A stretch of 64,000 nucleotides of DNA from Aliidiomarina sp. B3213 (GCF_003290085.1 NZ_QMKJ01000003.1:248001-312000), one strand, 5' to 3'. Numbered from the stretch's first letter, positions 55,832 through 63,962 are shown. Notes: generated from the letters alone by a model not told the origin. A program made the numbers and translations.

Positions 55832-56860
55832 ATGAGTCAATTCAACAAACCTGCTGTTACTGTTCAAGACCAAATCAGCATTCTTCAAAGCCGCGGCTTA
55901 ACCATTAAAAACCCTGAACGTGCGGAAAAGTACATAGAGGTAATCAGCTATTTTCGCCTTAGTGCATATATGCGTCCTTTTCATAAAACTCTAAATAAGC
56001 AATCGGTTGAACATCAATTCAAGGATGGAACTGAATTCAAGCAAATAGTTGGGTTGTACTCTTTTGATAGGGAATTACGGCTGCTTATCATGGATGCTAT
56101 AGAGAGGTTTGAAGTTGCAGTTCGAGCCACCCTAAATAATACGATGGCTACTAAATATCAAAATGACGATTTATGTAGCGGCTCTCATTGGTACTTAAAT
56201 GAGTCATTATTTAAATCGTCCTATCAACATAAGCGACTGCTAAAAGAAATCGAAGACAAGCAAACTAAAGAATTTAGTGACCTCCAAAGAGACATAAATA
56301 AGATTGAACGAAGCTCCGTTGAAGATGAGATTAAAAGTCAGCGAATTGAAAGAAGAGTTCGAGAAAATTACGCTCGCTTCTATCAACATTCATACGATTC
56401 TCCAAAACTTATGCCTGGCTGGGCGATGGTCGAAGAATTAACACTTGGCAGCATATCTCACCTTTATCGAGGTTTAGCAAAAGACATCGACCGTAAAGTA
56501 ATCGCCAGAAGATTTTGCTTGCCTCAAGAGGTTCTAGAAAGCTGGTTACACACACTAAATTTTGTGAGGAATTGTTGCGCACACCACAGCAGGCTTTGGA
56601 ATAGAGAATTATCGGTTCAGCCTAAAATTCCAAATGGAGGTATATGGCAGTTGCCCGAAAGACTAGAGCCTAGCCAAATACAGCCTAGGCGTCGAATCTT
56701 TATGGTGTTACTTATGTTAGCTCATCTCATGAGACAAGTTAGTCCAGAAAGCCAGTGGCACAATAAAATAAAAGCATTAGTCACTCTTCATCCTGAAATT
56801 CCTAAATTTCCAATGGGCTTCCCTAATAATTGGATGGATCATGATTTTTTCAGTAGCTAA
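55832..56860 (+). CDS. Abi_2/AbiF-family HEPN protein (abortive-infection type)
   Basis: A 342-residue protein of the Abi_2 (AbiD/AbiF) family: DQISILQSRGLTIKNPERA and ISYFRLSAYMRPF at the N-terminus, LYSFDRELRLLIMDAIERFEVAVR in the middle, then WAMVEELTLGSISHLYRGL and the HEPN ribonuclease motif FVRNCCAHHSRLWNR (Arg246, His251). The intact RNxxAH motif suggests an RNA-cleaving toxin that stops growth on phage attack. A charged insert rich in Lys/Glu (about 130-180) lies between the conserved parts. GAGAAGG precedes the ATG. Codon use is richer in A+T than the neighbours. It sits behind a promoter and terminator-ended RNA and in front of a duplicated gene end, so it is very likely a recent arrival. 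Confidence 0.85.
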   Translation: MSQFNKPAVTVQDQISILQSRGLTIKNPERAEKYIEVISYFRLSAYMRPFHKTLNKQSVEHQFKDGTEFKQIVGLYSFDRELRLLIMDAIERFEVAVRATLNNTMATKYQNDDLCSGSHWYLNESLFKSSYQHKRLLKEIEDKQTKEFSDLQRDINKIERSSVEDEIKSQRIERRVRENYARFYQHSYDSPKLMPGWAMVEELTLGSISHLYRGLAKDIDRKVIARRFCLPQEVLESWLHTLNFVRNCCAHHSRLWNRELSVQPKIPNGGIWQLPERLEPSQIQPRRRIFMVLLMLAHLMRQVSPESQWHNKIKALVTLHPEIPKFPMGFPNNWMDHDFFSS

Positions 56861-56888
56861 GGACCTTGAGGCATTTAAAGTTAACCTT

Positions 56889-57013
56889 GGTGAAGTGCTC
56901 GACGTTACCGGTTGGCTGGGCGGCTACAACTTCCACTGGGCGTGGAGTTCTGGCTGGGTTGCTGGGCAGAGCGTTTAGATACAACTTAAGTGTTGTTTAT
57001 TGACGTGACTTAC
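56889..57013 (+). repeat. Direct repeat copy B: diverged 3' end of the YhiN-like gene
   Basis: A second copy of the last 30 codons, still in one frame from GEVLDVTGWLGGYNF to the stop at 56976-56978, plus a flank that again has a small hairpin after the stop (ACAAC/GTTGT, 56981-56996) and TGACGT. Upstream of 56889 similarity stops abruptly. It has no start and is not a gene; it marks the right end of the inserted module. Confidence 0.95.
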
Positions 57014-57015
57014 TT

Positions 57016-57399
57016 TTACTTGGCATAAATATAAAAAGCCTCCTCTGTGGCTGGCTTGTATACCGTTACCCCCTCAAACCTGTCCTCATTCTGAAAAATT
57101 TGAAGGCTATTAATTAAGGAATCCACAGAATAAGCAACTTTGAATCCATCGTAAAAACAAGAAGAATATTCAAACTCGCTGCTTTGAGTTGATTTTGGAA
57201 TTTCGACAGCATGGAGTCCCGTAAACATGCTTGGGGAATCTATCTCCAAACTTGTGCTCATGTTGCTGTCCCAAGTTTCAAGGCAGTTTGCTTGTTCCGA
57301 AGATGCGAGTACAAAAGAATGCTTGCTCCAGTTTTCCTTCATCACGTGGACAGCTAATACAACATTCAAAAGTATTGATAGACTCAACAAAAGCCTCAT
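57016..57399 (-). CDS. Small exported or membrane-anchored protein, unknown
   Basis: About 127 residues from ATG 57399 (AGGAG six bases upstream). The N-terminus MRLLLSLSILLNVVLAVHV is a signal peptide or anchor without a clear cleavage site; the rest has two Cys (ANCLETW and SSCFYDGF) and ends in EEAFYIYAK. No family recognised. First of the series of minus-strand exported proteins that follow; it starts just after copy B of the duplicated gene end. Confidence 0.55.
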   Translation of the reverse strand: MRLLLSLSILLNVVLAVHVMKENWSKHSFVLASSEQANCLETWDSNMSTSLEIDSPSMFTGLHAVEIPKSTQSSEFEYSSCFYDGFKVAYSVDSLINSLQIFQNEDRFEGVTVYKPATEEAFYIYAK

Positions 57400-57460
57400 T
57401 ATTGTCTCCTGCTTACTTCCAAAAAGGGCTAACATCACTTATTTTTTCAACACTGCTATC

Positions 57461-57949
57461 TTACAAAGCGCGGATTTCAGCTATGTATAGCCGCTCCCTA
57501 ATCTCATCAACTTGAGGACCGTCCACTTGCGTCCAATGGATTTCTATACGGTCAAAATCAGTTGAAACAAAGTATCTGATACCAACTTCGTCAAAAGCCT
57601 CTTCAAACCGAGCTCTTTGCGTATCATCTCGTAAAATTAGACTTTCAAAATAATTAGAATCCAGATTGTCACCGAATTTTACTTGCCTTTGTATAGAGAG
57701 CACTTCTGCCATATCTTCTGCGTTATATACTATGTAACTGTTATCACCTCGATTTAATGTTGTAAACGCAATGCCTCGTGAGCGCATAATCTCTATAATT
57801 TGCTCTTTCTCAACTGCAGTGTTACCGAAAGGAAGGTTTGCTCTTACGCCCGCGGGCAGTTCAGCATCGTTGCAACCTACAGATACAAATATAATGAGCA
57901 ACAGTATTTTTAAACGCCCAAGAGTTCTTAAGCACTCTACCGAGAGCAT
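57461..57949 (-). CDS. Predicted lipoprotein, unknown
   Basis: About 162 residues from ATG 57949, with a lipoprotein signal ending in the lipobox SVGC (in LLLIIFVSVGCNDAEL). The mature part contains EKEQIIEIMRSRGIAFTTLN and RARFEEAFDEVGIRYF, an alternation suggestive of two small alpha/beta repeats similar to ACT- or FtsX-like folds, but I claim no family. With this start it no longer overlaps the gene before it. GGTGG precedes the ATG. Confidence 0.55.
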   Translation of the reverse strand: MLSVECLRTLGRLKILLLIIFVSVGCNDAELPAGVRANLPFGNTAVEKEQIIEIMRSRGIAFTTLNRGDNSYIVYNAEDMAEVLSIQRQVKFGDNLDSNYFESLILRDDTQRARFEEAFDEVGIRYFVSTDFDRIEIHWTQVDGPQVDEIRERLYIAEIRAL

Positions 57950-57995
57950 GATGTTCCACCGAGCACGCTTGGGCACTACTCTGGTTACTATCAAT

Positions 57996-58472
57996 TTACT
58001 CAAACTCTGGCTGGGGTTCTTCAGGAAATGGATCATCTAATCCTTCAATCTCAGAGCGAAACGTGTAAGTCACATCAACCAAGCAACCTAAAGGCCTCTC
58101 CCTTAAAAAAACGCTCAAGTAATTTGGGCACTCATTAGTTGGGTAAAAGGTTCCATTTACGCCGACATAGCGGTAATGCAAACCCTCTATAGATGCCACA
58201 GCTTCCCCACAAAATCTCAACATCTCATAAACACGAATTGCCGTCATCGTGTCCTTGTCATGCATCAGTGCGCCGCAAAAGCTTCTACTATTTGTATCAC
58301 CTGACAAGTACTCAAGGTCAACTCTGAGGTACCCGATAACCTGAATCTCTTTTCCTTTATATGCGTCTGGGTTAGTAACTAAATTAAAAAACGAGACCGT
58401 CTCCCGATCTGCGGGATAACCGCCCACGGAAAAGATTGAAATTACGAACGCCATAAATATTCTGGACTTCAT
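57996..58472 (-). CDS. Exported protein, unknown
   Basis: A 158-residue protein with a signal peptide (MKSRIFMAFVISIFSVGGYPA). The mature part starts VSFFNLVTNPDAYKGKEIQVIGYLR, the pattern of a small OB-like domain seen in various periplasmic proteins of unknown role, with four Cys (SFCGAL, RFCGEA, NECPNY, LGCLVD). AGAGG precedes the ATG. Next in a leftward series. Confidence 0.6.
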   Translation of the reverse strand: MKSRIFMAFVISIFSVGGYPADRETVSFFNLVTNPDAYKGKEIQVIGYLRVDLEYLSGDTNSRSFCGALMHDKDTMTAIRVYEMLRFCGEAVASIEGLHYRYVGVNGTFYPTNECPNYLSVFLRERPLGCLVDVTYTFRSEIEGLDDPFPEEPQPEFE

Positions 58473-58648
58473 TAACAGCCTCTCAAGCTTTTTAAATTAT
58501 ATAGATGTTCACGTGTCGAAGATGTAGCGGCAGACTAAAACCGAACATCATATTAGATGGTTATGTCCAAACAATCTCAGGTTTTGTTGCAACGACTATC
58601 AAATGGTTAACCTTTCTTCCCCCTAATTTGAGAAGAGTCGACGTAGCA
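58473..58648. other. Spacer between exported-protein genes
   Basis: 176 bp without an open frame of note; AT-rich at the right end. I checked for integron attC-like sites and for a pseudogene and saw neither. Likely promoter region for the 58472 gene. Confidence 0.4.
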
Positions 58649-59287
58649 TTATAAGACGAGGTTCACGTTACCGACGCGCAACTCGGTTATAGTCTCACAA
58701 CTCATGTTCTCTAATTTATGATCGAATTTAAAAAAGTGTCCTGCCTTTACTTCAAAAGCATTAATCGTTGATATGGTCCCGTTATTGACAACTTGTACTT
58801 CAACGCTCCTATTAAGAAGAGCTTCCGGGGTTTGACCCATATAAAATAATTCGGTTCTACAAGATGCTGAGTAAACTTCAATTGCCTCAGCTTCTACATA
58901 TCCAAGCTTGGGGGTGTATGAATCTATTTCTCTAAGCTCTCCATCAATTTCTTCGAAATACATCGTCAATCGAATTTCCCCTGAGAAGTCACAATGTTCT
59001 AGTTCAAACTCGGAAAAATAACGCAATCCATCCGAATCCTTTTCGATTTCAAAAAAGGACGACTGATCTGAGCAACCCTCCAGCTCGAAAAAAGCGCGTT
59101 TATCTCCTGCACCTAAATATAGATGAGAGACCTGTAGAACCATTCCATTCGACGGTATATCTATGATTGAATACCAATTCACACCTAGCGCTGTACTTCC
59201 GTGCGCAAAGGATGAGAAAAACAATCCACACACGGCAAGAAATATGCCCTTAATAATCATCTTGAGGTCTGCTGATTGAAATAGCAT
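58649..59287 (-). CDS. Exported protein, unknown
   Basis: A 212-residue protein with a signal peptide (hydrophobic core KGIFLAVCGLFFSSFAHG). The mature part is beta-rich and acidic (FFELEGCSDQSSFFEIEKDSDGLR, EIRLTMYFEEIDGELREID) with a conserved-looking Cys set, reminiscent of small periplasmic beta-sandwich proteins. ATG 59287 has TAGG five bases upstream; ATG 59260 is an alternative. No family recognised. Low G+C compared with the housekeeping genes. Confidence 0.55.
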   Translation of the reverse strand: MLFQSADLKMIIKGIFLAVCGLFFSSFAHGSTALGVNWYSIIDIPSNGMVLQVSHLYLGAGDKRAFFELEGCSDQSSFFEIEKDSDGLRYFSEFELEHCDFSGEIRLTMYFEEIDGELREIDSYTPKLGYVEAEAIEVYSASCRTELFYMGQTPEALLNRSVEVQVVNNGTISTINAFEVKAGHFFKFDHKLENMSCETITELRVGNVNLVL

Positions 59288-59304
59288 TCACGCCTACCAA
59301 ACAT

Positions 59305-59772
59305 TCACTGATAAGAGACACTTGAAATTTTAATATCGTGAAAATTGAATTTATCTCCATCCCATACGAACATAAGCTCTCTGAACGCCTGGCTATACAA
59401 TGCATTGTCGAAATCGTTTGCTCCTGAGAGTTCTATCAATGGCTCTAAACTAGGTGAGCCTAAAAAATATATTTGAAAACTAGGGGACATGCTTACACCA
59501 CAGCTCAAAAAAGCACGATAGTTATTGCTTCGCTCTCCAAATGACCCAGCTTCACCGCGTGTAAAAATTACCCCCATAACCTCCGGAGAGAAATGAACAT
59601 AAACCCTATCAACTTCTTCACTAAGGCCAGATTCAAAAAGCTCAGAGTATTCTTTCAAACACAAATGAACAGCCTCTAGTGAATCACTCACAATCTCATC
59701 GTTTGAAAAATACTCTTCTCCGCACACTGAAAAACAGATTAGTATCATTGAACAAAAACCAAGAGTTCTCAT
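59305..59772 (-). CDS. Exported protein, unknown
   Basis: A 155-residue protein with a signal peptide (MRTLGFCSMILICFSVCGEE) and a mature part with SLEAVHLCLKEYSELFESG and VYVHFSPEVMGVIFTRGEAG. It ends in KISSVSYQ. GGGAG seven bases before the ATG supports translation. No family recognised. It is followed by the 59287 gene after 17 bases, so the two may be co-transcribed. Confidence 0.55.
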   Translation of the reverse strand: MRTLGFCSMILICFSVCGEEYFSNDEIVSDSLEAVHLCLKEYSELFESGLSEEVDRVYVHFSPEVMGVIFTRGEAGSFGERSNNYRAFLSCGVSMSPSFQIYFLGSPSLEPLIELSGANDFDNALYSQAFRELMFVWDGDKFNFHDIKISSVSYQ

Positions 59773-59809
59773 TATGTTACTCCCAAATAGTGCACAGTCT
59801 TCTTATTAG

Positions 59810-59935
59810 TTAAAGTTCTCTCACCCGCCGAAGAGTCTCAATCTGAGGATGAGTGGAATTAAACAATCCGTCATTCACAAAAGAACTAATCGTTTGGCTT
59901 AAATCTTGAAGAGTTTCTCTCACGAATTGGCCCAC
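59810..59935 (-). pseudogene. 41-codon open fragment, possible C-terminal remnant
   Basis: Read leftward from a GTG at 59935: GQFVRETLQDLSQTISSFVN followed by DGLFNSTHPQIETLRRVREL and a stop. The composition is that of a real helical protein end rather than chance, but no ribosome binding site or N-terminal part exists: the frame closes at the stop of the next gene upstream. It may be what is left of a larger gene, or a small gene. Confidence 0.3.
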
Positions 59936-59938
59936 ACA

Positions 59939-60499
59939 CTAGTTCCAAACAGTCACAGCTACAGGTATTTCTCCACCGATCATAGTGAGCTCTATCGACA
60001 CAACACCGCCGCTATTTGCCATACCTACAAGTGTGTCGCAGTCGACGTTTTCTGCGCACTGAAATTCGTACGGTGGAAGCGAGTAAATGCCATTACCCAC
60101 AGATACGAATGCGTCATTGGTGAGTGACACATCTTGGTATACATAAGTGGTTCCAATAGGGTCTTGCTCTTGGCGAATAGTTCTTAAAATTTTATATTCG
60201 TACGCGGATGAGTCCTCTGGTGGGTTTTTTATTTCAATGACTTCCAGTAGTAATTCATATTCAGTTCCGAACTCATATTCAAAGTCTATGATTGGACTAA
60301 ACGCCCTAGAAGCACCAGAAGAGTCTGTCACTGCTGGAGAGCAAAGCGTCGCATATTCCCAAGAGTGGTGGCAGAGTTGGGGAGTACTGCTGATTGTTAC
60401 GGTAATTTGCTCATTGTCGTTAGAGCTTAAATCACAGCCGACCATAAGAAGCAAAAATGTGACGGCAAGAAGAGTGTTTTGTTTAATTCCTTTTACCAT
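59939..60499 (-). CDS. Lipoprotein with DUF4377-like domain
   Basis: A 186-residue protein with a lipoprotein signal (LLLMVGCDLSSN, lipobox MVGC). The mature part fits the DUF4377 pattern known from the HslJ-type heat-shock lipoproteins: a CHHSWEY turn, FEYEFGTEYELLLEVIEI and KNPPEDSSAYEYKILRTIR. The C-terminal part (AENVDCDTLVGMANSGG) is additional. Function unknown. AAGGA precedes the ATG. Last of the exported-protein series from this side. Confidence 0.62.
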   Translation of the reverse strand: MVKGIKQNTLLAVTFLLLMVGCDLSSNDNEQITVTISSTPQLCHHSWEYATLCSPAVTDSSGASRAFSPIIDFEYEFGTEYELLLEVIEIKNPPEDSSAYEYKILRTIRQEQDPIGTTYVYQDVSLTNDAFVSVGNGIYSLPPYEFQCAENVDCDTLVGMANSGGVVSIELTMIGGEIPVAVTVWN

Positions 60500-60606
60500 G
60501 TTCTATTTCCTTTGTATTGCATCAACCACTAAAGCATACATTATCAACAATTGCTTTGGGGTAAAAACTAAACAAAGTAAAAGTATATAAACCTTTCGAT
60601 TAGGTA

Positions 60607-61902
60607 CTAATACGTATCCCGATGATACCGATGCTCGTCCACAAGGCGTTCGTATTCTGCCTCGCCGAATAGTTTTTGTAAGGCAAGGTCAACTTCTACG
60701 CCCATGGAGTGGTGTCGGCCACACACGTAAATATGGCCGTTTTGCTGAATGAACTTTTGAATTTCTTGAGCTTGCTCTGCAATTTTGTCTTGCACGTAGC
60801 GGGGTGCGGTTTCGCTTTGGGAAATCGACTGCCGGGAAAATACTTTGTCGAGCTGCTTTAGCGTTCCCTCTTCTAGCCACTGCTGTAATTCGTCGGCTAA
60901 AGGTTCGTCTTGCTCTGGGTAACGCTCTCCGTAAATAAGCCAAATTGGGCCATGCTCACCGTTTTGTTTGCGCTGCATAACCTGGCTTCTTACTCCAGCC
61001 AGTCCACTACCGGTAGCTATCTTTAATATCGGGCTGTGCATATCTTCAAGGTGGCAAACCTTGTTTTCACGAATGTAGCCATCAACAACATCACCTTCCG
61101 TTAACGTAAAGGTAAGCCATTTGGAGCAAACGCCGAATTCACCATTTTCTTGCTTATACTGACGCACAATCAGCTTTAAAACGCCTTCTTCAGGTACCGA
61201 AGCGATTGAGTAGGTTCTCATGTGTGGGTCTTGGTAGGCATTGGGAAGCTTAAAGTCGACCAAATCACCGGCTTGCCATACCGCCGTTTTGTCTAACACC
61301 TCGAATTCAAGCTCAAATAAACCGTCTGAAGGTCCTTTATTAAGCCGTTGCTGCCTTATTAAACGCAATGAAACCGGTTTGACGTGGTTCGCGGTTCCAA
61401 TTTCTTCAGCGGTAATTCGGTCATGCAATTCAATGCTTTTAAATTCAGTAGCCCCAGCCTGAAGCATTCGTTGCTGTAACGCATACCCGAATGCACAAAA
61501 GTCGGGGTAGGTTTTATCGCCTAACGCCACCACGGAGAATTTTAAGCGTGGGAAATGAACACTCGAACGGCCAAGCTGCTTAAATAGCTTTCGCCCGTTA
61601 TCGGGTGGTTCGCCGTCTCCATAAGTGCTCACCACGAAAGTGATGTTTTCGAGCGCGCTCATGTGTTCTAACGTCAATTGATCGAAAGCAACAGCTGCAC
61701 AATCTTGTTGCGCAGCCAGCTTTTTGGCGAGTAATTCAGCGGTTCCCGTTTGGCTAGCAAAAGCAATTAATGATGACTCGCTAGATAGGTCAGCCAGCTT
61801 TCCACTTTTCTTGCGCCGTTGCACGTACGCCACACGGGCTGCCCAAACAGCCCATGCAACGGTTAGAAATAAAGCTAAGCTAATGCTTTGAAACTCGCTC
61901 AT
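60607..61902 (-). CDS. Membrane-anchored flavodoxin / FAD-NADPH reductase (CysJ-like)
   Basis: A 431-residue diflavin reductase: one N-terminal helix (about 5-24), a flavodoxin domain (about 43-180; FASQTGTAELLAKKLA, STYGDGEPPDNG), then FAD-binding RTYSIAS and NADPH-binding ATGSGLAGVRS and GRHHSMGVEVD segments. Smaller than CysJ since the connecting domain is short. Diflavin reductases of this kind accompany PepSY proteins and TonB receptors, and are thought to reduce ferric ions or hemes in the cytosol. Follows the DUF4198 gene by 15 bases. Confidence 0.8.
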   Translation of the reverse strand: MSEFQSISLALFLTVAWAVWAARVAYVQRRKKSGKLADLSSESSLIAFASQTGTAELLAKKLAAQQDCAAVAFDQLTLEHMSALENITFVVSTYGDGEPPDNGRKLFKQLGRSSVHFPRLKFSVVALGDKTYPDFCAFGYALQQRMLQAGATEFKSIELHDRITAEEIGTANHVKPVSLRLIRQQRLNKGPSDGLFELEFEVLDKTAVWQAGDLVDFKLPNAYQDPHMRTYSIASVPEEGVLKLIVRQYKQENGEFGVCSKWLTFTLTEGDVVDGYIRENKVCHLEDMHSPILKIATGSGLAGVRSQVMQRKQNGEHGPIWLIYGERYPEQDEPLADELQQWLEEGTLKQLDKVFSRQSISQSETAPRYVQDKIAEQAQEIQKFIQQNGHIYVCGRHHSMGVEVDLALQKLFGEAEYERLVDEHRYHRDTY

Positions 61903-61917
61903 TTCTGGGTTGGCTAC

Positions 61918-62751
61918 TTATAAAGGCAACACTTCAAATGTGCCCGCATAACCACCACTGCGAATGGTTGCAGGCGCAGCTGCTTGGTCGTCTTGGTAGC
62001 TAGCTTCCATGAAATACATGCCAGCTTCTGGCCAGGTTACTTCAACCATGCCCTCAGCATTGGAAACCAGTGTTATCTCTTCTTGGCTATTGCGATAGCG
62101 CATACCACCGCGCACAACCTCAACTTCCACGCCAGCTGCCGGTTCACCGTCGATAAAAAATTGGAATGTAGCTGTTTCAGTCGCGTACAAGTCGTTCGGA
62201 TGAGTATGGAAAGCTAGCTCTAAGCCATGCCCTGTTGGTTCAAGCACTTCATAAGTGGGTGCACCTACAGTTGCAAACGACTCAATGCGGCGTGAGCTAC
62301 GCATAACACGTAATTCGTCAGCATTTTGCGGAACCGCAGTAGCAAATTCAGACTCGTTTGCTTGCTGTCCGCGACCCGGCCACATTTTACGATTACCTTC
62401 CTCGTCTCGCCAGAACGCGCGAAGCCCTGCCGAAGCAGACGCAATACGATACGTGCCTTGCTGCGTTAACTCTAAGTCGAACACACTTCGGTATTTGCCT
62501 GATGACGAGTTTAACAATTCAAGCGAGGTACCGTTTGGCGCAGTCACTTCAACGCCATTTAAAGACATTGCATGGTGGTCCGCATGAAATAGCGTATTCG
62601 AAATTGCCGCATCTACGGTAATAAAAGGGGCGTCACCAGAAAGTACGGTAGCACTCGGCTTTAACCACGCGCGGTGGGCGTCAGCAGGGAACGACAACGC
62701 TGTTAAAGAAACTAACGCACCTAGCACGATTTTCGTTTTCAGATTATTCAT
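61918..62751 (-). CDS. DUF4198 periplasmic protein
   Basis: A 277-residue exported protein, signal peptide ending near FPADAHRAW. The DUF4198 pattern is visible: HRAWLKPSATVLSGDAPFIT at the start and the metal-linked HTHPNDLYATETATFQFFID segment with a His pair, then GVEVEVVRGGMRYRNS and EGMVEVTWPEAGMYFMEASY, which is the end of an Ig-like carbohydrate/transport-type fold. Family members often lie beside TonB receptors for metals. GGAG precedes the ATG. Confidence 0.8.
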   Translation of the reverse strand: MNNLKTKIVLGALVSLTALSFPADAHRAWLKPSATVLSGDAPFITVDAAISNTLFHADHHAMSLNGVEVTAPNGTSLELLNSSSGKYRSVFDLELTQQGTYRIASASAGLRAFWRDEEGNRKMWPGRGQQANESEFATAVPQNADELRVMRSSRRIESFATVGAPTYEVLEPTGHGLELAFHTHPNDLYATETATFQFFIDGEPAAGVEVEVVRGGMRYRNSQEEITLVSNAEGMVEVTWPEAGMYFMEASYQDDQAAAPATIRSGGYAGTFEVLPL

Positions 62752-62780
62752 ATCTTGTCTCCGTTTTAATTTCGCTGTTC

Positions 62781-63293
62781 TTATTCAGATAAATTTAGCG
62801 TCGCTAGCCCCAACTCAGAGTTGCCGCGCGCTTGGATAGGAAATTCATTAGTTTCAAGAGGTAGAGAAAAAGTAAGGCTTAACAACTCTCTTCCACCCAC
62901 TTCTCTTGCGGCTTCAATACGCAACGTATATTCACCTTCGGGCAGGTTTTTAATGGCATCGGTAAGTTCTGTTTGAAGCTGGTGCACTCCAGGTCCACGG
63001 GTTGCACCAGAAAGACCGTCTACCGGCAATTCGAGTGCGCGACCACCTCTGCGCCACCATTGGCGCATATCTTTAAGCCACTCTTCTCCTTCTTGATTCG
63101 CCATTTCTACGTCGTACCACACCGCAACTTGGGTAGCTTGGCGACGCGAGTTTTCAATCCAAATTCCCACATAGGGCTTGTGATATTCAGCTACATTCAA
63201 GCGTGGAATTTCTACATTTAAAGCAAGCTCGGCGGCGCTCGATGAACCCGCAAATAACACAGCAAGCCATACAAATTTGTTCACATACTTCAT
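62781..63293 (-). CDS. DUF2271 periplasmic protein
   Basis: A 170-residue exported protein (signal peptide to about SSSAAE) with the DUF2271 signature: YVGIWIENSRRQATQVAVW, WLKDMRQWWRR and DGLSGATRGPGVHQLQTEL, ending in an EGEYTLRIEAAREVGGRELL strand. Function unknown; usual partners are PepSY and DUF4198 proteins, as here. AGGAG lies before the ATG. Confidence 0.8.
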   Translation of the reverse strand: MKYVNKFVWLAVLFAGSSSAAELALNVEIPRLNVAEYHKPYVGIWIENSRRQATQVAVWYDVEMANQEGEEWLKDMRQWWRRGGRALELPVDGLSGATRGPGVHQLQTELTDAIKNLPEGEYTLRIEAAREVGGRELLSLTFSLPLETNEFPIQARGNSELGLATLNLSE

Positions 63294-63317
63294 AAAGTCT
63301 CCTAAGAATCCTTCTGG

Positions 63318-63899
63318 CTACACAAAGAGCAAAATAATGACTACAGGAATAAGCACACCTAGCGTGGTAATCGGCCATGTAGAAGCCCGATGGCTAGACT
63401 GCCTAAACAACAAAATTAAACCCGTTACACAAAACACGATGCACACCACAGAAAAGGCATCGATAAAAACTCTCCAGGCCAAACCGGTGTCTCGTCCTTT
63501 GTGCAGGTCATTGAAATAAGCCACCCAACCTCGCTTGGTCGACTCATAAATAAATTCAGAGAATTCAGTGTCTATCGCTATCCAAGCGTCGGACCCTGGT
63601 TTAGCCAACGCTAAGTAGAACTCAATGCCGTCCCATTCTCCTTTTACACTGGGTATGGAAACATCGAATTCGGTGTCTAGATGTCGTCGCAAATTAGCCG
63701 GCAATAGCACTTCGCCCTCGGGTAATTGGCGCAAACTCTCTAGCAAAGGCTCAGGTAGTACACCCTCTACCTCAACAATTTGAGGTTCGCTCGGAATAGC
63801 ACCAGCGTGATTCAAAGTTATTCCTGTAACCGCAAACAAGAGCATACCCACCAAAGTGATTGCTCCGCTTATCCAGTGCCATTGTCGAACTGTTCCCAC
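63318..63899 (-). CDS. PepSY-associated membrane protein
   Basis: About 193 residues: a transmembrane helix near residues 7-30 (WHWISGAITLVGMLLFAVTG), a periplasmic part with the PepSY-type pattern ending GWVAYFNDLHKGRDTGLAWR, and two helices at the C-terminus. It resembles iron- or heme-linked PepSY_TM reductase subunits. I start at the GTG at 63899 (AAGAG seven bases upstream); the longer frame would run back through the terminator hairpin at 63925-63962. Confidence 0.78.
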   Translation of the reverse strand: MGTVRQWHWISGAITLVGMLLFAVTGITLNHAGAIPSEPQIVEVEGVLPEPLLESLRQLPEGEVLLPANLRRHLDTEFDVSIPSVKGEWDGIEFYLALAKPGSDAWIAIDTEFSEFIYESTKRGWVAYFNDLHKGRDTGLAWRVFIDAFSVVCIVFCVTGLILLFRQSSHRASTWPITTLGVLIPVVIILLFV

Positions 63900-63924
63900 A
63901 CGATTTCTCTTTTCTAAAATCAAT

Positions 63925-63962
63925 AAAAAAGGGGCGCACTTGCACATTTGAACGTGCGCCCC
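63925..63962 (-). terminator. Terminator of the TonB receptor gene, inside the extended PepSY frame
   Basis: On the minus strand GGGGCGCAC (63962-63954) pairs with GTGCGCCCC (63939-63931) and T6 follows (63930-63925). It lies nine bases after the receptor stop. Genes downstream of it would be expressed by read-through or from an own promoter. Confidence 0.88.

Noticed and set aside
56889-56978. Remnant of a second complete flavoprotein gene
   Set aside because: Similarity ends abruptly at 56889 and nothing upstream of it in the Abi gene resembles the flavoprotein; it is only a gene end.
57016-60499. Integron-type gene cassette array (small same-strand genes of unknown function)
   Set aside because: The spacers do not show attC-like imperfect palindromes with RYYYAAC/GTTRRRY ends, spacing between genes is irregular, and no integrase is in the window.
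60147-60590. 147-codon plus-strand frame opposite the DUF4377-like gene
   Set aside because: It is the antisense of a gene with lipobox, ribosome binding site and family-like pattern.
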